Part shown: positions 30,021 to 37,936 of the stretch, piece after piece | How the letters are laid out: each line of letters begins with the position of its first letter | Numbering within the stretch: the stretch's first letter is position 1 | Origin: Alphaproteobacteria bacterium | GTDB taxonomy: Bacteria; Pseudomonadota; Alphaproteobacteria; CAAHEQ01; UBA3637 | Length of the DNA: 58,859 nt | Direction: 5' to 3' | Assembly (NCBI GenBank): GCA_017466695.1 | Contig: JAFTTR010000013.1 | Location: forward strand, 1-58,859 | The notes under the pieces: model-generated | Seen by the model: only the letters and a program-made list of their open reading frames with translations | Databases searched by the model: none | What the model was told of the DNA's origin: nothing | Position numbers and translations under genes: made by a program

Positions 30021-30093
30021 ATTCGGCTGACGCCTCACCCACTCGCTATGCTCGGGCTCGCCAGATGGCGTTGCCTACGCTAAAGCTTCGGCT
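30021..30093. other. GC-rich mini-insert in the partial tRNA-Glu copy
   Basis: The segment is distinctly GC-richer than the surrounding AT-rich DNA. It is bounded by two copies of TTCGGCTGA (30023-30031 and 30087-30095, which read TCAGCCGAA on the other strand) and contains a short inverted element CGCCA..TGGCG near 30059-30070. It has no coding capacity. It may be a small non-autonomous repeat element; genome-wide copies cannot be tested here. Confidence 0.5.
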
Positions 30094-30129
30094 GAACCCT
30101 ACGTGTTCAATTTTATAGAAATTCGCCCA

Positions 30130-30155
30130 TAAAAAATACCCCCTTAAAAAGGGGA
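30130..30155 (-). terminator. Terminator of tRNA-Glu
   Basis: On the minus strand CCCC-TTTTTAA-GGGG is followed by TATTTTTT, immediately after the tRNA CCA end. A copy of the same terminator lies at 29970-29999. Confidence 0.75.
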
Positions 30156-30164
30156 TGTTTTTAT

Positions 30165-30239
30165 TGGCGACCCTAACGGGATTTGAACCCGTGTACCAAC
30201 CTTGAGAGGGTTGTATCCTGACCACTAGATGATAGGGTC
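30165..30239 (-). tRNA. tRNA-Glu (anticodon CTC)
   Basis: The 75-nt sequence folds as a cloverleaf: acceptor GACCCTA / TAGGGTC, anticodon stem CAACC / GGTTG with loop CTCTCAA (anticodon CTC, reads GAG), T-arm CGGGTTCAAATCCCG, discriminator G, and encoded CCA. It reads on the minus strand. Confidence 0.93.
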
Positions 30240-30301
30240 TTTGTAAAAAAGATATTTACCATAAAATACTTTTATTTGCAATAAAAATATAAACATAAAA
30301 T

Positions 30302-30326
30302 AAAAAAAGGCGAGTTTCCTCGCCCC
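30302..30326 (-). terminator. Terminator of rne
   Basis: GGCGAG / CTCGCC stem with a 4-nt loop and, on the minus strand, a T-run, just after the rne stop codon. Confidence 0.85.
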
Positions 30327-30333
30327 TTTTTAT

Positions 30334-32607
30334 TTAGTTAACAAGTTTATTCCACCAACCTTTTTTTGCCTGTCGTGTCTCTTGTGTGTTGTTTAGACTT
30401 TCTTCAACAACACTTGCTTTTTCTTCTTTTTTTTGAACAGGTTTTTCTTCAGTAGGTGATTCGTTTTCTTTTTTCGCTGAAGTACGTGAATTTTTTCTTT
30501 GAGGTTTTTTCTTTTGAGTGGATTTTTTCTCTTCTTTAACTTCAGCTTTTTTTGAAGATTCAGAAAGTTTCTTTTCTTCTTTTTTTTGAGGTTGTGATTT
30601 TTCAGCTTTTGGTTCTGCTTCTTTAATCTCTGAAAAATCTTTTTGTTCAACAACTGTGAATTTTTCTTCACCAGATGGAAGCTCTGAATCAATAGTAGCC
30701 GCTCTTTCCTCTCTTTCTGCCTGACGTTTCAAACGAGCCATCATTCTTTTTTCACGTCTTCTCTTACGCCATTCGTTGCGACGTTTATTTTTCTTTTCAA
30801 AAGAATTCGTTTCTTCAGTTGTTTCAGAAGGTTGTTCTGTTTCAGCTTCTTTTTCTTTAACTGCAACGATTTTTTCAGCTTTTTTAAGTTCTTTTTCAAT
30901 ATTATTTTTTTGTAGTGTTTCAGGTTTTCTTTTCTCTTTTTGCTCTTGTTTGCTTAAAGCATGAAGATTTATATTCTGACGTTCACCATCTTCACGAATG
31001 CGTTCAAGTTTGAAATCTGATGGACGTAATAACGTTTCATCTGGAATAATTTGAATGGTTACATTATATTTTGTTTCTAATGCAACCAAATGGGAACGTT
31101 TTACATTTAACAGATAGGTTGAAACATTCACTGGTAACGAGATAAGAATTTTGTTTTTAATATTTTTAAAAGCAGCCTCTTCCAAAACATGTAAAGCGTG
31201 CATTGCACAAGATTCAACAGATCTAATAACGCCCTTTCCACCACAATGCATACATGTGTGATAACTACTTTCTAAGAAACTAGAATGAAGTCTTTGTCTT
31301 GACATTTCAACTAATCCAAAACCAGACATTTTTCCAACTTGAATGCGTGCTCTATCTTTTTTGAGAGCTTCTTTTAATTTGCGTTCAACAGCAGCGTTAT
31401 TTTTTGCCTCTTCCATATCAATAAAGTCAATAACAATAAGACCAGCCATATCACGTAAACGAAGTTGACGAGCTAATTCATCACATGTTTCGAGGTTAGT
31501 TCTAAGAGCTGTTTCTTCAATATCATGTTCTTTTGTTGCTCGACCAGAGTTGACATCAACAGCAACTAATGCTTCTGTTTGGTCAATAACAAGATAACCA
31601 CCGGATTTTAGCTGAACAATATTGCTGTGAATACTTTCTAATTGAGGTTCAATTTGTTGAGTTACAAACAAAGGTTCACTGCCTTTGTATTGTTTTATTT
31701 TTTTTGCCTGACTTGGCATTAAAATCTTCATAAATTCTTTTGCAGATTTGAAAACGGCTTCGCCTTCAATCCAAATTTCTTCAATATCTGGTGTAAAGAC
31801 ATCTCTTAAAGAGCGTTTTACGATATCGCCTTCTTCATGAATAAGTTTTGGCGCAAGTGATTCAAGCGTTTCCTCTCTGATTTTTAACCAGGTTTTAATC
31901 AAATAATCATAATCACGTTTGATTTCTGTTTTTGTTTTTCCTTGTCCGGCTGTTCTGATAATAACACTCATCCCATCTGGAATTGAAAATTTATCAATAA
32001 TAGTACGGAGAGCTTTTCTGTCTTTCACATTTGTAATTTTACGTGAAATACCACCGCCTTTACCATTGTTTGGCATCAAAACGCTAAAACGACCAGCTAA
32101 TGAAAGATAAGTTGTTAATGCAGCACCTTTGTTGCCACGTTCTTCTTTGACAACTTGAACAAGCATAACTTGACCTTGTCTAATAACTTCTTGAATTTTG
32201 TATTTTTTAATAAAGGAAGGGCAGAATTTTGTGCGAATATCTGATTCAACTTCAGAAACAACTTCAACATCTCCTTTGGATTCAACAGGTTCCAAAAGTG
32301 CATCATTATCATCTTCTTCAGTCTTTTTAAGCATTGCTTTTAAAGCTTCTCTATCTGCAACTGGGATTTGATAATAATCTGGATGAATTTCGCTAAAAGC
32401 TAAAAAGCCATGCCGATTACCACCGTAATCAACAAAAGCCGCTTGTAAAGATGGTTCAACACGAACAATTTTTGCTAAATAGATATTTCCTTTGATTTGT
32501 TTTTTTGTGGAGGTGTCAACATCTAATTCTTCAACTCTCCCATTTTCTGATACAACAACGCGAGTCTCTTCCTGATGCGTTGCATCGATAAGCATCTTTT
32601 TTGACAT
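30334..32607 (-). CDS. rne: Ribonuclease E/G
   Basis: RNase E is the main endoribonuclease of mRNA decay and rRNA/tRNA processing. The 757-residue protein has an S1 domain (residues ~38-150) interrupted by an acidic insert (EEDDNDALLEPVESKGDVEVV), as in other alphaproteobacteria. The DNase I-like region holds the magnesium-binding aspartates in VAVDVNSGR and LIVIDFIDME, and the zinc link is CMHCGGKG near residue 451. The C-terminal ~200 residues are Lys/Glu-rich and disordered, the usual degradosome scaffold. AAAGGA precedes the start. The 5' leader can form hairpins. Confidence 0.95.
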   Translation of the reverse strand: MSKKMLIDATHQEETRVVVSENGRVEELDVDTSTKKQIKGNIYLAKIVRVEPSLQAAFVDYGGNRHGFLAFSEIHPDYYQIPVADREALKAMLKKTEEDDNDALLEPVESKGDVEVVSEVESDIRTKFCPSFIKKYKIQEVIRQGQVMLVQVVKEERGNKGAALTTYLSLAGRFSVLMPNNGKGGGISRKITNVKDRKALRTIIDKFSIPDGMSVIIRTAGQGKTKTEIKRDYDYLIKTWLKIREETLESLAPKLIHEEGDIVKRSLRDVFTPDIEEIWIEGEAVFKSAKEFMKILMPSQAKKIKQYKGSEPLFVTQQIEPQLESIHSNIVQLKSGGYLVIDQTEALVAVDVNSGRATKEHDIEETALRTNLETCDELARQLRLRDMAGLIVIDFIDMEEAKNNAAVERKLKEALKKDRARIQVGKMSGFGLVEMSRQRLHSSFLESSYHTCMHCGGKGVIRSVESCAMHALHVLEEAAFKNIKNKILISLPVNVSTYLLNVKRSHLVALETKYNVTIQIIPDETLLRPSDFKLERIREDGERQNINLHALSKQEQKEKRKPETLQKNNIEKELKKAEKIVAVKEKEAETEQPSETTEETNSFEKKNKRRNEWRKRRREKRMMARLKRQAEREERAATIDSELPSGEEKFTVVEQKDFSEIKEAEPKAEKSQPQKKEEKKLSESSKKAEVKEEKKSTQKKKPQRKNSRTSAKKENESPTEEKPVQKKEEKASVVEESLNNTQETRQAKKGWWNKLVN

Positions 32608-32636
32608 AAATTAAATTCCTTTAACAATCTAATGAA

Positions 32637-32758
32637 AAGTCTTTTTTGAATAGTTGTAAAAGACTTAGTAACGATAAATAATCCGATTCCCATCAGAGAA
32701 AAAATATTCTGAAAATAACTTGTTGTTATAAAAGCATTCATTGCTAACTCATCGGATT
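32637..32758 (-). promoter_or_regulatory. Structured 5' leader of rne
   Basis: Two inverted repeats lie in the rne leader: AAGTCTTTT (32637-32645) with AAAAGACTT (32658-32666), and AATCCGAT (32680-32687) with ATCGGATT (32751-32758). In E. coli a leader hairpin lets RNase E cut its own mRNA; a similar role is inferred here. The remaining part of the divergent gap to 32862 should hold the amidase promoter, which I could not define. Confidence 0.4.
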
Positions 32759-32862
32759 AAAAAAATAACTCTTGGGCAATCATTTTAATTGCAATTTGCA
32801 TTATATAGGTATAAAAGTAAATTATCAAGTTTTTTTATACAAAAATATTTTTTTAGGGTTCA

Positions 32863-34053
32863 ATGAATATAAAAACATTTGTATTTTGGGTCTTGTCTTT
32901 TATTTTTGTTGCTTGTAGCGCTATGGCTACAACGATTAGTGACGTTCGACTCTCTGCTTTTTCAAATGGAACGGGTCGAATAGTTGTCGAGTCGGATGCA
33001 AAACTAAATTCTAAAATTTTTACACTGCAAAATCCGAATCGGTTGGTTTTGGATATGCCAAAGAGTGTTATTAAATCTCATGTACGTAGAAAAGAATTTA
33101 AGAAAAATACTGTTGTTTCAAAAGTTCGTTTTGGGAAACAAGGGTCTGATACAGCGCGCGTTGTTTTTGACCTTTCTCGTACGGTGGAAGAAAGTCATTT
33201 TATGCTCCCACCAGAAGCTAAAAAGGGTATTTGGCGATTGGTGATTGATTTAAAACCAAACTCAAAACCTGTTGAAAAAAAAGCAATTCCTCAATCGGTT
33301 AAACCAACAACTCCTAAGGCGACAACAGTTAAAAAACAGGAAAGTACATCTGGATTACTTCCATTTTCAAAATCAAAAAAAGTGGTTATGTTAGATGCTG
33401 GACATGGGGGTCAAGATCCTGGAGCTATTTCAAAAGCAGGTCGATACGAAAAAGATTTAACACTTAAAATGGCAAAAGAAACAAAAAAACTTTTAGAAAA
33501 TGCTGGTTATAAAGTTGTTTTAAGTCGTGATAGAGATATTTTTATATCTTTGCGGGGTCGGGTTAAAAAAGCACATGAAGCAAAAGCTGATTTGTTTATT
33601 TCTATTCACGCAGATAGTGCTAAAAATACATCGGCACGCGGCTTGTCAATCTATACAATTTCAGAAAAAGCATCAGATAAAGAAGCTGCTGCGTTAGCTG
33701 AAAGAGAAAATAAATCTGATATTCTATTGGGTATGGATTTAGATGATTATCAACAAGAAGTAAGCAGTGTTTTAATTGATCTTGCAAAACAAGATACAAT
33801 GAAAGAGTCACGTAGGTATGCTGACTTGGTTGTTAAGGAAATGCAAAGAACGGTTCAGTTATTACCAAATGCACATAGATTCGCTGGATTTGCTGTTTTA
33901 AAATCGCCAAATATTCCTTCGGTTTTGTTGGAAATGGGATATATGTCAAACAAAAAAGAAGAACGAGAAATGCAAAAATCTTCTTATCGTAAAAAATTAG
34001 GGCAAGCATTGGTGCGTGCTGTGAATGCTTATTTTAAAGAAGTTGGAAATTAA
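32863..34053 (+). CDS. amiC: N-acetylmuramoyl-L-alanine amidase with AMIN domain
   Basis: This is a periplasmic zinc amidase that splits septal peptidoglycan. The 396-residue protein has a signal peptide (cut near ACSAMA-TT, residue ~23), an AMIN domain (residues ~25-130), a Pro/Thr/Lys linker, and an Amidase_3 domain with zinc and catalytic motifs LDAGHGGQDPGA (near residue 177), YEKDLTL, SIHADS and LLEMGYMSN. It is divergent from rne, a common alphaproteobacterial arrangement. Its stop directly abuts the stop of the converging YgjP-type gene, so no terminator separates them. Confidence 0.93.
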   Translation: MNIKTFVFWVLSFIFVACSAMATTISDVRLSAFSNGTGRIVVESDAKLNSKIFTLQNPNRLVLDMPKSVIKSHVRRKEFKKNTVVSKVRFGKQGSDTARVVFDLSRTVEESHFMLPPEAKKGIWRLVIDLKPNSKPVEKKAIPQSVKPTTPKATTVKKQESTSGLLPFSKSKKVVMLDAGHGGQDPGAISKAGRYEKDLTLKMAKETKKLLENAGYKVVLSRDRDIFISLRGRVKKAHEAKADLFISIHADSAKNTSARGLSIYTISEKASDKEAAALAERENKSDILLGMDLDDYQQEVSSVLIDLAKQDTMKESRRYADLVVKEMQRTVQLLPNAHRFAGFAVLKSPNIPSVLLEMGYMSNKKEEREMQKSSYRKKLGQALVRAVNAYFKEVGN

Positions 34054-34731
34054 TTATTTTATTTGAATAATGTTTTTACCATTTTTTCTAAGCCAAATTT
34101 CAGCTTTTGCTTGTTGAATGTTTAATAAAGCAACTGTTTGCCAAAATTTGGGGCCATGATTCATTTCTTTTAAATGGGACACTTCGTGTGCAACAAGATA
34201 ATCAATCACATATAAGGGCGCAAATCCAATTTTCCAACAAAAATTTAAATTTCCTTTAGATGAACAACTGCCCCACCTTGAGGTGGTGTTTTTTAAAGAA
34301 ATTTTAAGAGGTTTTTTACCAATGACTTTGGCCATTTCAAAGGCTTTTTTTTGAATGTATTTTAATAATTCTTTTTTTGCAAAAGTTGAAATTTTCCGAT
34401 GAATGAATTGTTCCTCACCACCAATAAAAAGAGTGTCACCTTTAACGGTTGTATAGCCTGGGGTATTAGGGTTGTGGATAATTTCATAATTTGTTCCTAA
34501 AATTGAAACAATATCTTTGTGATGAAAGGTTGTTTCTTGGATGGTTTTAGATGTTTTTTCTTTAATCCACTCTTGATGTTTAAATGCAAAATCTGTTGCT
34601 ATTTTTTCAGAGCAAAAAAAAGGGGCAGATAAAGTGATTTGATTGTTTTTATTAATAGAAAGTCGAATGGTTTTTTGATTACGCCGTTTAACAAAGTTTA
34701 CATATGTATCACAAATTTTAATTTTTTTCAT
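34054..34731 (-). CDS. YgjP/WLM-type zinc metallopeptidase (DUF45)
   Basis: The 225-residue protein has the gluzincin motif HEVSH in YLVAHEVSHLKEMNHGPKFW (near residue 180), the third His in NHGPKFW, the upstream SRWGSCSSKGNLNFCW segment, and a beta-rich N-terminal region; this is the standard YgjP layout. The function is uncertain; relatives are linked to protein or DNA-protein crosslink turnover. It is cytosolic with a weak ribosome site. The gene ends base-to-base with amiC. Confidence 0.9.
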   Translation of the reverse strand: MKKIKICDTYVNFVKRRNQKTIRLSINKNNQITLSAPFFCSEKIATDFAFKHQEWIKEKTSKTIQETTFHHKDIVSILGTNYEIIHNPNTPGYTTVKGDTLFIGGEEQFIHRKISTFAKKELLKYIQKKAFEMAKVIGKKPLKISLKNTTSRWGSCSSKGNLNFCWKIGFAPLYVIDYLVAHEVSHLKEMNHGPKFWQTVALLNIQQAKAEIWLRKNGKNIIQIK

Positions 34732-34802
34732 TTACAAACAACCTTATTTTACTTTATACTAATTATAACATTTTTTTTATATAAAAGAAAGGAAAATGAA
34801 TA

Positions 34803-35075
34803 ATGAAAAAGTTAATGAGTATATTAAAATGGTTAGCAATTCATATTGGGGCATTTCTTTTGGTTGTGTGGTTTTTTATGGGGATTAATCCTCAAGAAGC
34901 CTGTCAAAAGGTGAATAAGCAATTGTCCAGCTATGTAGGGGGAGTAAAATCAATGTGGCATGATTTTACTGATGCTTCCGTTCGTTTGGGTAAAAAAGCA
35001 AATAAATATGGGCTGCAAGAAGCTGAAAACGTCCGTCAAGGAAAAGATTATTATGAAGGTTATAAATTGCAATAG
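34803..35075 (+). CDS. Small membrane-anchored protein of unknown function
   Basis: The 90-residue protein has one N-terminal membrane helix (LAIHIGAFLLVVWFFMGI, residues ~11-28) and a polar, probably helical tail (VNKQLSSYVGGVKSMWHDFTD). No family is recognised. AAAGGA lies before the ATG, and a terminator follows, so it is monocistronic. Confidence 0.65.
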   Translation: MKKLMSILKWLAIHIGAFLLVVWFFMGINPQEACQKVNKQLSSYVGGVKSMWHDFTDASVRLGKKANKYGLQEAENVRQGKDYYEGYKLQ

Positions 35076-35096
35076 TTGATTTTTTGACTTGAGCCA

Positions 35097-35132
35097 AAAA
35101 CAGTCTGTGAATTTTTGCAGACTGTTTTTTTT
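35097..35132 (+). terminator. Terminator after the small membrane protein
   Basis: AAACAGTCTG pairs with CAGACTGTTT, then a T-run. Confidence 0.88.
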
Positions 35133-35171
35133 ATTGATTATTTAAATATGATGTGTTACCATCTATAACAG

Positions 35172-35193
35172 ATACAGATAGCATTATCTGTAT
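35172..35193 (+). promoter_or_regulatory. Perfect inverted repeat before the structured RNA
   Basis: ATACAGATA (35172-35180) and TATCTGTAT (35185-35193) form a 9-bp perfect repeat with a GCAT centre, next to a possible -10 TATAAC (35164-35169). It could be an operator or the first hairpin of the transcript. Confidence 0.4.
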
Positions 35194-35205
35194 TTAGCAC
35201 TTTAT

Positions 35206-35430
35206 GGTGTGGAGCTTTCATCGGCTCTTATTCGCTTCGGTGTTAGGATATAACATCGTTATGCTATTGGATATCTTGATTCGGTAGCAGATATATCCCC
35301 GATTCATACTTGTATGGTCGGGGAGCTTTTGGCGTATGTTCAGAAGTTTTTTGACTTTAAAGGCTAAAAGAATCATTTAAGCGAATATGATTGATGAACT
35401 CTCCGACCACCTTTATTGAGGTGGTTTTTA
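35206..35430 (+). ncRNA. Candidate structured RNA or riboswitch-like leader
   Basis: The non-coding stretch can fold into a closed multi-branch structure. The closing helix is GGTG/CACC (35206-35209 with 35408-35411), GGAG/CTCC, a 2x2 loop, and TTCATC/GATGAA (35217-35222 with 35393-35398). The next helix is TATTCGC/GCGAATA (35229-35235 with 35381-35387). Enclosed hairpins are TCCCCGA/TCGGGGA (35296-35324, with inner CATAC/GTATG) and CTTTTGGC/GCTAAAAG (35326-35370). The 3' arm of the closing helix overlaps the 5' arm of a terminator, so the two are mutually exclusive. No known class (TPP, cobalamin, lysine, 6S, RNase P, SRP) was recognised. Confidence 0.5.
35406..35430 (+). terminator. Terminator at the end of the RNA candidate
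   Basis: ACCACCT (35406-35412) pairs with AGGTGGT (35419-35425) around TTATTG, then T's. It lies 29 bp before the first lipoprotein gene and shares ACCACC with the closing helix of the RNA. Confidence 0.85.
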
Positions 35431-35458
35431 ATTGTGATTAAAGAAAGGAAGTTAAATC

Positions 35459-35854
35459 ATGAAAAAAATCGCATTGTTAATATTAACAGCAACTGTATTA
35501 TCTGGATGTGCTTCTGTTATAAAGGGTAAAACGCAAAATATTAATGTAATGACTTCTAATGAAAAAGAAGTTGAAGCAACGATTTTCACAAGTTCTGGAA
35601 TGCAAGAAATGCATATTCCCCGAGTGATAACAGTGCCAAAAGATAGTCAGAATATCACTATTAATGTAAAGGAAGGAGTTTGTCACAAAGAAACAGTTTC
35701 TGTTGTTTCTTCTCATATAGAACCATGGTTTTGGGGAAATATTTTAATGGGTGGTATATTGGGATCTAGCACTGATTCAGCAACTGGAGCAATGTGGCAA
35801 TATGATGATCAAGTTATCGTAACTATAGATGAAAAAGTTTCTTGTAACAAATGA
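35459..35854 (+). CDS. Lipoprotein of unknown function, first of a paralogous pair
   Basis: The 131-residue protein has a lipoprotein signal with lipobox LSGC (Cys17), then ASVIKGKTQNINVMTS, a beta-rich body, and GAMWQYDDQVIVTID near the end. It shares its layout with the next gene: C-A-x-x-x-x-G-x-T, INVMTSN, a T-V-P or T-I-P strand, GAMWxYDD and a final Cys. Cys at ~75 and near the C-terminus could form a disulfide. No named family is recognised. AAAGAAAGGA lies before the ATG. Confidence 0.75.
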   Translation: MKKIALLILTATVLSGCASVIKGKTQNINVMTSNEKEVEATIFTSSGMQEMHIPRVITVPKDSQNITINVKEGVCHKETVSVVSSHIEPWFWGNILMGGILGSSTDSATGAMWQYDDQVIVTIDEKVSCNK

Positions 35855-35867
35855 TTGGATGGGTTAG

Positions 35868-36263
35868 ATGAAAAATTTACTACTAATAAGTATAATTGTT
35901 ATGATGTTATCCTCATGTGCAACAATGTTTACTGGTACAACTAAAAGAATAAATGTAATGACATCAAATAATGATATTGTAAAAGCAGATATATCGAGTA
36001 AAAATGGAACACAGACAGTTACAATACCTGGTTTAATTTCTGTAAGTAAAGGAAATGTTCCAATATTAATTACTGTTAAAGAGGATGATTGCCACAGGTC
36101 CTCCACCTATGTGGCTGAAAATCATCTTAATATGATTTTCTTAGGTAATGCTTTTAATTACTTTACTGGTACAACAACTGATATTCCTAATGGGGCGATG
36201 TGGACATATGACGATAATGTTGTTGTTCCTGTATATCGTAAAGAAAGTTGTGTTAAAAAATAG
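35868..36263 (+). CDS. Lipoprotein of unknown function, second of a paralogous pair
   Basis: The 131-residue protein has the same length as its neighbour and an aligned plan: lipobox LSSC (Cys17), ATMFTGTTKRINVMTSN, and GAMWTYDDNVVVPV at the end. Identity is moderate, so the duplication is old. It starts 14 bp after the first copy and its 3' end overlaps the DUF4105 gene by 14 bp, which indicates one operon and perhaps a shared pathway. Confidence 0.75.
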   Translation: MKNLLLISIIVMMLSSCATMFTGTTKRINVMTSNNDIVKADISSKNGTQTVTIPGLISVSKGNVPILITVKEDDCHRSSTYVAENHLNMIFLGNAFNYFTGTTTDIPNGAMWTYDDNVVVPVYRKESCVKK

Positions 36264-37827
36264 TCTTGTATTGGTCTTTTTGAGCTGTATCGGTCATGAA
36301 GCATTAGCATGGCCGATATCATCACAGGGGATGCCGATTTCTAAATTAATCTCTCAAGAAGAAGATATTAATTGGAAAAATTTGATTCATTATGAAAATG
36401 AAAAAAGTGTTATCAATCATGATAGTAATTTTTTCTTATCTTCTAACGGATATCGGAATTCAAAAGCTGAATATTTGGCTACATTAAAAGAACTGTTTGA
36501 ATCAAATGATGTAAGTGATGAACATGTAATTTGTCGTTATCCTGCTAGATTTGAATATATTTTAGATAAATTGGGTTTGTCAAAAAATGATTTTCCAAAA
36601 GTTAAATGTGATGCATATGAGGAATATTTGAATAAAGTTATTTTTGATGATATTTCTATTGTATTTGCGTCAGAAAGTAACACAAGTCCTTCGTCAATGA
36701 TGGGGCATTCTTTTTTGAAAATAAGTGGTCAAGAAAAAACACATGCTTTTAGTTATTTCGCAACATTTGATAGAACAACCTCGTTTGATTTTTTTATAAA
36801 AGCGTTTGTGGGTGGTGTTAATGGTTCTTATGTGTTGTCATCTTATAGTGAAAAAGAAAATGAGTATTTATATAATGAAAAACGATCGTTATGGGAATTT
36901 AAGCTTAAATTAAATCAAGAAGATAAGAAGCGTTTAAAGGCGCATTTGTGGGAACTTAAAGGTAAAAATATTAAATATAATTTTATTAAACATAATTGTA
37001 ATACTGCTTTAATAAATATATTGAAAATTGCAAATAAGGATTTTTATTTAGATGCAAAAAAAACATTTATTACTCCTATTGAATATATCCAGTGGTTGCA
37101 AGATAATGATAAAATATCAAGTGTTACTTTTGTTCCATCTGAAACGCAAAAAAACGCTATAAAAAAGTTTGGATTAAATTATATTGGTGATGCACCTAAG
37201 CCAACAAGAGTATCATTTTCTCAAGATATATTAAATAATGTTACACATGTTGAGTTAAGTCCGGTCTATCAAGATATGCGAGATATTTCAAATGCGTACT
37301 TTGCAGATTTGGAAAGTAAAATATTGGATTTTTCTTTTAGTTATTATAATAAAAACAAAAAATTTACGGTTGATAAAATTGATATATTAAAAATGGAATC
37401 GATTATTGATTTTCAAACAACAAACAGTTTTTCAAAGTATTTTAGGATTGGTTTTGAAAATGATTTGTTTAATGAAACTTTTGAATTAAATCCTGTTGCT
37501 GAATTTGGTTTAGGCTTTGCTAAAAAAATATGGTCAACATCATTATTTGTGTTGCCTAAAATAGGGTATCATTATGATAATTTTTCAAATTATTATATAA
37601 CACCAAAAGTAGGAATTATTTCAAGAATAGGGTCTAATATAAAAATAATTAATTCTTATGAAAGATATTTTAGCTTAAAAGATAATAATTTTGGGTTTAG
37701 TGAGAGGTTTAATATATATTTAGGATATAAAATTTCTAAGAATAATGATTTTTTTATTGATTATCAATTTTATGATAATGCAAAAAGGCATAACGGTTTT
37801 AAAATAGGTGTTTCTTTGCATTTTTAA
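36250..37827 (+). CDS. Exported DUF4105 (Lnb N-terminal domain) protein with a C-terminal beta-barrel
   Basis: From the GTG at 36250 the 525-residue protein has a signal peptide (VLVFLSCIGHEALA, cut before WPISS). The DUF4105 domain carries SESNTSPSSMMGHSFLKI (near residue 140), HAFSYFATFD, and a conserved IKHNCNTALINIL (near residue 250) with His and Cys positions typical of the fold. The last ~150 residues alternate aromatic strands and end GFKIGVSLHF, an outer-membrane barrel pattern. Lnb, the lipoprotein intramolecular acyltransferase, contains this domain; whether this protein acylates lipoproteins is inference. The frame extends upstream to 36148, but GTG gives a clean signal peptide. 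Confidence 0.8.
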   Translation: MLKNSLVLVFLSCIGHEALAWPISSQGMPISKLISQEEDINWKNLIHYENEKSVINHDSNFFLSSNGYRNSKAEYLATLKELFESNDVSDEHVICRYPARFEYILDKLGLSKNDFPKVKCDAYEEYLNKVIFDDISIVFASESNTSPSSMMGHSFLKISGQEKTHAFSYFATFDRTTSFDFFIKAFVGGVNGSYVLSSYSEKENEYLYNEKRSLWEFKLKLNQEDKKRLKAHLWELKGKNIKYNFIKHNCNTALINILKIANKDFYLDAKKTFITPIEYIQWLQDNDKISSVTFVPSETQKNAIKKFGLNYIGDAPKPTRVSFSQDILNNVTHVELSPVYQDMRDISNAYFADLESKILDFSFSYYNKNKKFTVDKIDILKMESIIDFQTTNSFSKYFRIGFENDLFNETFELNPVAEFGLGFAKKIWSTSLFVLPKIGYHYDNFSNYYITPKVGIISRIGSNIKIINSYERYFSLKDNNFGFSERFNIYLGYKISKNNDFFIDYQFYDNAKRHNGFKIGVSLHF

Positions 37828-37864
37828 TTTTTAAAAGTGTTTTACAAAAAAAAGCTCTTATCAC

Positions 37865-37893
37865 TTGCATATTAAACCTTTTTATGTTACAAG
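37865..37893 (+). promoter_or_regulatory. Possible promoter of the F1-ATPase operon
   Basis: TTGCAT, 17 bp, TACAAG, lying 44 bp before the start codon. Both boxes are weak matches. Confidence 0.35.
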
Positions 37894-37936
37894 AAGTCAT
37901 TATTTTTTTATAACAAATTAAAAGGATTGATTTGCT

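Larger units (their letters stand above)
29954..30184 (-). repeat. Direct repeat of the tRNA-Glu 3' end plus terminator, with an interrupted partial copy
   Basis: Bases 29954-30020 and 30119-30184 are near-identical and contain the tRNA-Glu 3' end including CCA and the terminator after it. In the first copy the tRNA sequence continues only as a fragment: the T-arm reads GGGTTCA, then a ~70-bp GC-rich insert, then AATCCCG. The fragment recovers some similarity to the tRNA back to TTGAACACG (near 30103-30110) and then stops. The copy cannot make a functional tRNA. This occupies the gap 29864-30164; the stretch 29864-29953 holds nothing else I can assign. Confidence 0.75.

Noticed and set aside
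32523-32741. Open frame overlapping the rne start, a possible leader peptide
   Set aside because: It has no ribosome site, its composition follows the antisense or leader structure, and it runs into rne out of frame.
35206-35430. 6S RNA, SRP RNA, RNase P RNA, tmRNA or cobalamin/lysine/TPP riboswitch
   Set aside because: None of their conserved sequence blocks is present, so the element is reported only as an unassigned structured RNA.
37839-37875. TTTACA/TATTAA as the ATPase promoter
   Set aside because: The spacing of 23 bp is too long; TTGCAT-17-TACAAG is a better though weak candidate.
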